From the NCBI RefSeq assembly GCF_030463565.1, contig NC_134659.1:8006511-8070510 (forward strand): a stretch of 64,000 nucleotides of DNA, read 5' to 3'. The DNA is from Pelecanus crispus (Eukaryota > Chordata > Aves > Pelecaniformes > Pelecanidae). Shown one piece after another: positions 57,311-64,000 of this stretch. Each line of letters begins with the position of its first letter. Positions within the stretch are counted from its first letter, which is position 1. A program made the translations under genes and the position numbers. The notes beneath the pieces were generated by a model. It did not search any database, had not been told where the DNA came from, and saw only the letters and a program-made list of their open reading frames with translations.

Positions 57311-60300
57311 AGTTTTAACCACGTTCAGCTGGGTGAAGGTTTGATCTAGATAGTCAAGCCTCTGCTGCTGCCCTTCAAGTGGTGAGCAAGACAAAGTCTG
57401 CGAGGCAAAAGACTGGAAGGATTTTAAGGTGCTGAGGGCCTGCCTCCCCTTCGCAAAGCCTGTGTTTCTTTTCATCGGCATGAAGTGGGTGCAAAACTCA
57501 GTTGCTTGGATAGTCCCTCCCCGGAGTGCAAGAGGTTTTCTGGAGAAGCAAATAGGGAATTGTGCTCTTGGTCTTCAGGGTTTTAAGATTAAGCTGCTCC
57601 AAATAATTTGTCACTGATACTTGAGACTGGTGAAGAACTGAAGTCTTTGAAGGGTTGTCTAGGACCGAACTCTTGCTTACAAAACACGTCTAAGCTAAAG
57701 CCTGTTGATGTTCAGGAGATGCAATAGGGCACCTTATCCTCAGCCTTTTACTACCTGGAAGTTTGAGTGCCCTCCATGTTCAGCCAGCCAGGAAAAAATT
57801 CCCATTTCTATCCTGGTAAAGCTGGGAATCCAAGCCATATAGGGTTGCTATGGATATAGGTATTGTATAAATGAATGAGCTTTACCACTGGCACTTGTAC
57901 GTTACAACACTGTCTTGTGATCATAAGTTATCTTAGATCTGCTTGTAGAGCTAAGGCTGCTCAAGGAGTTGAGATGGGGAACAGAATTTTTGTGGGCTCG
58001 GCCTGACCTTGTGATGTGCTTTTTCACTTTCTGTTGCATCCAGAAGACACTTCGAAGGAAGAGCTTTTGCAACAGCAGGCTGTTGAGCTTGCTGGAACAC
58101 CTGCGTCTGAGTATACTCCCTGCAAAACAAATACAACCTGTTCTCTGGTAGGAAAGTTTTCCCCTAAAACTGTAAAGGCAAGCTGAAAATATCCACTTGG
58201 TGTTGGAGTGTTGCTGCTTCTAAGAACTGGTAAAGGAGTTCCCTTGCTTGGCAAGGAGTTTAACACAGGAAAGAGACAAGTCAAGGTACCTCAGGGCCTG
58301 TTTCTGTTCATCTGAGTGTCAGTTTTGTTTCATACCAGTATTTTTCTCTTCTTTCTTTCTGACCCTGCATGTACCAGGTGCATCCAGTGCTGCTATGGCC
58401 CATCTTTAGTTTGGAATGGAGTTGCAGAGAAGTTTAATCATTTCCAGAGAGCAGGATGTGAAGCCTTGCAGCAATTTTCAGAGGTTATAGCCAGGTGGGA
58501 AGTGATCTGAGGTAGGAGCTGTGTCTGTTATTGTTCTGGAGCAATCTGAAAGCACTTAGCAATGATGACTGCACTGACTCTGGTAGGTTAAATATGCCCA
58601 GGACTATTTGCTGTCACTGAGGCCAGCTGGCAGAGGGTGACACACACCATAACGTGAAACTTATCTTCCAAGCAGGGCAGCTGCATAGCAGGAATTGAAA
58701 CGCAAATCAGAAGCGACTCCTGAGCTGACTCCCAAACCATGCCTGGGAGTTGTTTGTACAAGTGCGAGTTGGCTAATACTATGCTGGGAACTATGTTAAC
58801 AATTTAGCAGAATAAATGAGTGCTTTCCAGTTCAGGGAGACATTTCTTGGCACTGTTTTATTTACGGTTGTAGTCTTAGTTCAAGCGTTAGTCAAATCTT
58901 GAGCAGGAAGAAGGATTTAAAAATACGCTGCAAGTTTTGCTGATACGCTGCAATGTGACCTGAGCCCAGCTGGATGTGTCCGTGCTCCTGGCAAACAGCA
59001 GCGGAGTTTACCCCGGCAGCAAACACAGTGTCCCCACCTACAAGCAGGTGACTGAAGAGAGGCAGACTGAATTCGAAGAAGTAAATAGGGTATTTTATTC
59101 AGCAGCTGCCCTTTCAGCACGGTGTCTTCTTTCTTCACCGGTCTTGAGCGATCATAGGGGTGTGCATAATTCTTGCAATATGCAGTCTGTCCATCTGGGC
59201 ATTAAAGGGAGGGCATTAAAGCTCTTGCCAGATTGCACCAGTCCGGTGAGTAAGCAAGCATGGCAATAACCAAGCTGCTTTTCAGTGTTGGGGCCAACCC
59301 AACCGAAGAAACCCTTAAACCTTGCTGATCAGGAATGATGTCAGTCACGCAGGCTTAGGAAACAAGGACAGAGCTGTCAGGCAGAGTAACAGCCTGCTGA
59401 AAGGGAAGAGATGTGAGAGGAGTGTGGGGGGAGATTTGGGGGTCCTGGGGTAGATTATGCCCCTGGGCTTGTTTCCTTTCTTTCCAGCATTGTCAGCCAC
59501 CACCTGTAGCTCTGAAGCTGCTGCTGGACGGTGGGGAGAGAAGTTCGTGCCAGAAAAGTGCCTGGTTGCTCCTGCTGCTCTGTACCTGTTCCTTTTGTCT
59601 TCCTGTAGCCCACTGAGAAGCTGAGCTAAGAGCTGATGTGCTTCCCAAAGGATGTTTTTCTGGGCTGGGCACTGGGAATGGCTCTAGGTCCCTTTTTCCA
59701 TAACAATACTAAAAGGAAAAGTGCTTCAGCAGTCATGCAAGGTAGCACCAACCCTTCTAACTCACTGTAGTTAACCCTTGCTGGCATCTGTAGCACTGGC
59801 TACATTTGAACAACATTTTTTGAAAATTTAAGGATCATTTTTTTGTGTATCTGTTTTCAGCAGCTAAGGAATAACCTTCTATTGCATTTTTCTCTAGCAG
59901 GAGTTAAGCAACCACACAATCCAGTCCCTGATGTGATTTCTAATTCTTCTTTTCTAAAGAGCTATCGCCAGCAAGGGCCACTTCCCGTTTTTCTCAATGA
60001 GCGGGTGTTAGCTTCACAACCAAAAAGGTTGGCATCTCCTCAAAATGGTAGTGAACAAGCAGGAGAAGGGGGAGGGACAATTCCTGATAGGTGCCCTTGA
60101 TTTTCCACACACCCCATTTTCTGCTGGCAGGTGAACTTTTTTAAATGAAAAAAACCTACAGAAAAAGACCACTAAGCTTTGATTTCCTGTAGTTAAACCT
60201 GTAACACTCTACCCATGAGGGGGAACTTGTGAAGCACCTGCGGTGCCAGAAATCCCCCTTTTTCAAAGAAATAATTCTTGTTCCCCCCTCCAAACACACA

Positions 60301-60770
60301 GGGGGGGCTGAACAAAAATCAACAATTTTCTTTCAGCGGGGCTAGAGAGTTTCCTTGCTGTTCAGCTTGCACCCTCTGTCCAACTGCGTTTCTCTCACTT
60401 GCATTTGTACATGACTGCACAAATAGTTACTTCTAAAATAAATACCCTTTACATCCGTCTCGTTTTCGTTAGATGTTCAACAGCTCTGAAAGCAAAAGCT
60501 GTCTGGCAGTCAGCCTGCTTTTTTTTTTTTTTTTTTTAGTGTTTATGTAAAATCTCTTACCGTGGCATTCGATACCACGGCAAAAGTTGCATTAAACTGT
60601 ATTTTTGACAACATTTGCATGTGTGCACATGTCTAGGGGGTACCGGGTGATACGGCACATGACATCCCAGAGAGGAGGATGAAGCTCTGCCTTCAACCCC
60701 AGCCCTTGCTGAGAGAAGTATCTGGCCCTGCTTTGTCTGGGAAGGAACCAGGCAGATCTGCAGCCAGCAC
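57311..60770. other. Intergenic DNA between CEPT1 and DENND2D (tail to tail)
   Basis: No gene is recognised in about 3.5 kb. A T run lies near 60,520-60,537. Open frames are short and unsupported. Confidence 0.5.
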
Positions 60771-61760
60771 CAGCTTCCCCTGCTGCAATGTTTATTCCCT
60801 GGATGAGTGCGTTAGGAAAGGAGGAGAACCATCATTTAGCTTTAAATCTGCTGCAGGCATCACATTTCAGAGACAGCACTTCAATGAGCTGCAAGGTTTT
60901 AAAAGAAGTTGGCATCAAAACCAGAAACAAGGAGGATGTCGACATGTTTTACTACTGGATTTAACAAATACTTCCTCCCTACCCAAAGCTGTTGGTTGGC
61001 CTTTTCCCTCTACTACAAAACACAGCCCTGCGGCCTTCACAGTTTGCTTACAGCACAAATAAATAACCTGTTGGAAAAGAGTATTTTTGTTTCTTTAAAG
61101 AGCTAAACTGGGCTCTAAGTGGTACCGACAAAGCAGACAGCTGCTATAGAGGAAACTGCTAAAATCCACTGCGACTGTTCCTGCTGATATTTAACAATGA
61201 GCTTACCTTGATAGAAAATAAAGTGAAACAGTTGTCAATAATAGAAACCTCGGAAACTTATTCAACAGGATGTTACTTATTTGCAAAACCTAGGTTTGTT
61301 TTGATTAGAAATTACACTAATAATACAATTTCCTACTCATCCTTTTTTTTTCTTCCCCCCCTCTAACAATTACTCTACAACCTTTGTTGTCCTGCAGCCA
61401 GCTCCCCGACTTCCCTCCCTCGCTGCGCGAGGTCCTGATGGGGCCAAAGGCTCTGCGCAGGGCCGGGCAGTTTGTCCCTGTTGCAAGACTGGAAAAGAAA
61501 TCACAGCCTGCTTGCTAGCTCTGTGCAAAAGAGTTTTCCAGTGCAATGATGCCCTGAGGAAAAAAGAAAGGGTAGAAACTGGTGTTCAGTGCTGCCCATG
61601 CATTTCATGAGTCACAGATGGGTAGAAACCGGCGGACAGATCCAGCAGAGTCCAGCGTGCTCTGCCCTTGGACGGGGCACGCGTGCAGTCTGCGCAGCGT
61701 GGTGCTGCTGGCGGGGACCTGCTCGGTCCCAGCCCGGCTCCCGTGTTCCCAGGCTGGACC
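60771..61760 (-). other. DENND2D: Possible DENND2D 3' untranslated region
   Basis: The first AATAAA on the minus strand after the stop is at 60,796-60,791, so a 3' UTR of nearly 1 kb is possible. The polyadenylation site is inferred only from the hexamer. Confidence 0.35.
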
Positions 61761-61822
61761 TCAGGAGTCCCTTCGGTGCTTTTTCTGTTCGTGGTACTCT
61801 GCTATTTTCCGCTGGAAATACG
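61761..61822 (-). CDS. DENND2D: DENND2D last exon (stop 61763-61761)
   Basis: This 62-nt exon encodes Y-F-Q-R-K-I-A-E-Y-H-E-Q-K-K-H-R-R-D-S and the stop. The acceptor is CTCATCCACAG. It matches the human tail (Y-F-Q-Q-K-I-L-E-Y, from memory), with a shorter basic end. Confidence 0.9.
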
Positions 61823-63667
61823 CTGTGGATGAGAAAAGGTCGTTAGTGAAATGGAAGCATTCGGGCTGGGGAGGATAGAGCGCCGCACAGCCCAGGTCCA
61901 GGGGAGCGCGTAGGCACCCCGGGAGCCAAACCGTGCTGGGTTACGGGCAGCTGCACCCAGGCGAAATCAGGGCTGTTGCAATTCCACCCATCCCTCTCAC
62001 CTGCCCCAAATAGGTTTTATTAAGCTGGGTTAGCATAAGTTTTTAACCCACGTGTTCACTCCTGTTCAGTTTTTGTGTTTCCTCTCCAACCAGCGAGGAA
62101 GAGAGAAAGCGGGAGACCCTGGGAATGTGAATAGCCAAAAAGGTGACGTAGACTGGGAATGTAATGAGAAAGCTGGGATTGTGCCATGCTCTCTCCCAAC
62201 CCCAGGCAGACCCAGGTCCGTGCCTGCCCTACAAAGTCTGACCTCAAAGGGCAGAGAAGGCAGCAACTGGGGTCAGTGGCTGATAGAGGGCAAGGACTGC
62301 ACCCTCTTGCACGCCCTCTGTCTGCAGCGAGACTTTGGGGGTGGCAAGTCCCAGGCCAGGATGTCTCTGGCCACCGGTAGATGTTTTGGGTGGCTTCCTC
62401 AACCTCCGTTGCCCGTTTGTCCTTGTCCCGGGCTGGGAGGAGGCTCGGCTCTGCCCAGCGCCCTGTAAATCCCCGGGAAGGGGGAAAGACCAACACAGTC
62501 GCCACGGGTCCGCGCTGGAGCCGGTGGCAGAGATGAGTCAGGGCTCGCAGGCAGCGCAGCCAGGAGCCAGCTTCCAGCTGCTGCCTGCGTCCAAGCCAAA
62601 TATTTGCGCTGTTACTGGCATGTTTGCCTAAACACTGAGCTCGGTAAGCCTGCCCCGACCCCAGTCAAGCGACAAGATCTAAAATGAGCCCAGGAATTTT
62701 TTCAATTGTTTGACAGGGACAGAGAAATGCAGCTGTTGAGAGCAAATGGGAGCTACTCGCTGCCCTGAGCATCCTCAGCCTCGAGCTGCATCCCTCTCCG
62801 GGCACGGGGCACCTCTTTTCCTTAACCACATAGCCCAGGACTTTGCAGAGCTCACCCGACCGGAGAGGGAAAGAGATGGGGCCGTTTACCTTCCTGTGGG
62901 ATCCTGCTCTTTTCTGCTTCTTCAATAAATAGGGAAAACATGTTTGTCTTCACAAACTTCTTGACAAACTTGCGGTTGGTCTTGGAGGCAATGGCTTTGC
63001 AGAAGGCTCGCTCCTGGAAGGTGCCTGAGCCATTTTTACTCCACTTGATGTGCGAGGCGTAGTGGCCAACCACTCGGACAAAGAACTGCACGAAGGCTTC
63101 AGAGACGAGCGCGTTCACCTGCTCGGATGCTGGAAGAGGACAAGGAACGTGAGAGGTGGGGATGGGACCTCTGAGCGTAGAAAGGATGGACCTATTTTAA
63201 CCTGGCTGGTTCGCAGTCTCTGTTTGCATCCCAAGAAATTATTTGCTTAAAACCTCCCTCTGCCAGTAAATGAAGATCAGACTAATTTTGCTGAGAGAGC
63301 ACTGGCTGTATTTGCTTTCCAGGGTGGTGGCATCTTTGCGGGCCAAATATTGGCAAAACCTGATTTTTTTCAGCAGAATTAATTGTTCCTGCTCTCATGT
63401 TTTGCAGGACAGGGGAAAGGCTGAGGGATTTCTCTCCTGTGGCTGCATTTTATTGCAAATTGGGGCAGAAACGTCCCAGGCCAGGTCTCTTTAGGAAAAC
63501 CATTTCACTGAAGACTCTGGCCATCTGCGGAGGGCAGCTTGCATCCTTTTTACCATATCTAAAGAGACGCCCTTACTGTGTACGTTGTTGTTGTTGTTGT
63601 GCCTGTTCAGAGACGTCAGCATCTCAGTCTGCAGCTTAACGGGCAAGATCTCCTCCTCATCGCCGAC
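61761..63667 (-). CDS. DENND2D: DENND2D, last three coding exons (gene continues beyond the right edge)
   Basis: Minus-strand exons 63667-63577, 63129-62890 and 61822-61761 join in phase (0, 1, 1) to 130 codons plus a stop. They match the C-terminal part of the DENN module (dDENN region) of DENND2D. The sequence opens V-G-D-E-E-E-I-L-P-V-K-L-Q, then V-Q-F-F-V-R-V-V-G-H-Y-A-S, F-Q-E-R-A-F-C-K-A, S-K-T-N-R-K-F-V-K-K-F-V-K-T and F-S-L-F-I-E-E-A-E-K-S, ending with a basic tail Y-H-E-Q-K-K-H-R-R-D-S. Family knowledge: DENND2 proteins are guanine-nucleotide exchange factors for Rab9-type GTPases in endosomal traffic. The order CEPT1-DENND2D, tail to tail, is as in human. Odd feature: a run of five asparagines. 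Upstream exons (the rest of DENN and uDENN) are not in the window. Confidence 0.93.
62890..63129 (-). CDS. DENND2D: DENND2D second-last exon
   Basis: This 240-nt exon encodes S-E-Q-V-N-A-L-V-S-E-A-F-V-Q-F-F through the F-V-K-K-F-V-K-T block. The acceptor is TCCTCTTCCAG and the donor is GTAAAC. It is the strongest family match of the three. Confidence 0.94.
63577..63667 (-). CDS. DENND2D: DENND2D third-last exon
   Basis: This 91-nt exon encodes 30 residues starting V-G-D-E-E-E-I. The acceptor is TTGCCTTCCAG and the donor is ACA then GTAAGG. It includes an AAC trinucleotide run encoding N-N-N-N-N. An in-exon GTACAC is an alternative donor but would break the frame into the next exon. Confidence 0.9.
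63585..63600 (-). repeat. DENND2D: AAC microsatellite inside DENND2D coding sequence
   Basis: Five consecutive AAC codons on the minus strand (GTT units on plus) encode five asparagines within an exposed linker. Confidence 0.9.
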
Positions 63668-64000
63668 CTGGAAGGCAACAGGGCTGTGAAGCATCCAGCA
63701 CCGGTGGGAACTTGGCTCAGATGGCTGCAGGCAGCGGTTAGTGCAGCCCATCAGCGGGCTCATTAATTAATTGTCATTGCAGGGCACTCCAGTAATGCTG
63801 GGATGCCCAACACACGGCCCCTGCTTCTCCGGCTCACAAGAGAGATGCAGCGGATGGAGACATCCCTTCGTGGGACATTATCCCTGCATGGGCGACACTG
63901 AGATGTCTCTGTCCCCAAAATGTGAAAGCTGCCAGGTCGCTGGGACCAAGGGTGGAAAGGGGCCCTTCCCAGGGCTACCCAGGCGAGCCCACCCCCCACG
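63668..64000 (-). other. DENND2D: DENND2D intron (partial, to the window edge)
   Basis: No exon matching the preceding part of the DENN domain is visible. The upstream coding exon must lie beyond 64,000. Confidence 0.7.

Noticed and set aside
1-64000. CRISPR arrays, bacterial operons, tRNA or rRNA genes
   Set aside because: The window is vertebrate chromosomal DNA. I saw no regularly spaced repeats with unique spacers and no cloverleaf with A and B boxes. A tRNAscan or Rfam search would be needed to exclude small RNA genes.

Overview
The window looks like nuclear DNA from a bird. It is gene-sparse and intron-rich, several CR1 LINE fragments show the avian-type 3' end, and three vertebrate genes lie in the order known from human 1p13: DRAM2 (minus), CEPT1 (plus), DENND2D (minus). 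The CR1 subfamilies and LTR-like pieces suit a neoavian bird better than a galliform, but that is inference.

Layout. 1-7.8 kb is intergenic, with a 5'-truncated, broken CR1 (2.6-5.06 kb, minus). DRAM2 runs leftward, with seven coding exons between 17,096 and 8,059 that join without a break into 266 codons. Its probable non-coding first exon lies in a CpG island near 23.5 kb. That island is a head-to-head promoter shared with CEPT1, which runs rightward. CEPT1 coding exons 2-9 (25,482-54,954) join to exactly 416 codons and keep the whole CDP-alcohol phosphotransferase signature. The 3' ends of CEPT1 and DENND2D face each other across 55.8-60.8 kb. The last three coding exons of DENND2D lie at 63,667-61,761; the rest of that gene is beyond the right edge.

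Functions, from family knowledge. CEPT1 makes phosphatidylcholine and phosphatidylethanolamine from diacylglycerol in the ER and nuclear envelope. DRAM2 is a six-pass lysosomal and autophagy membrane protein. DENND2D is a DENN-domain exchange factor for Rab9-type GTPases. All three concern membranes, but only DRAM2 and CEPT1 share a visible control region.

Most striking observation. CEPT1 has a second, homologous copy of exon 5. Exon 5a (38,115-38,199) and exon 5b (46,682-46,766) are both 85 nt, both enter in phase 2 and leave in phase 0, both have good splice sites, and they encode alternative versions of the same 29-residue membrane segment (12 of 29 identical). Using both or neither creates an immediate stop codon, so they must be mutually exclusive if both are used. 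The alternative segment ends W-N-Y-T, like the paralogue CHPT1 (W-D-Y-T). A likely solo LTR sits between the two exons.
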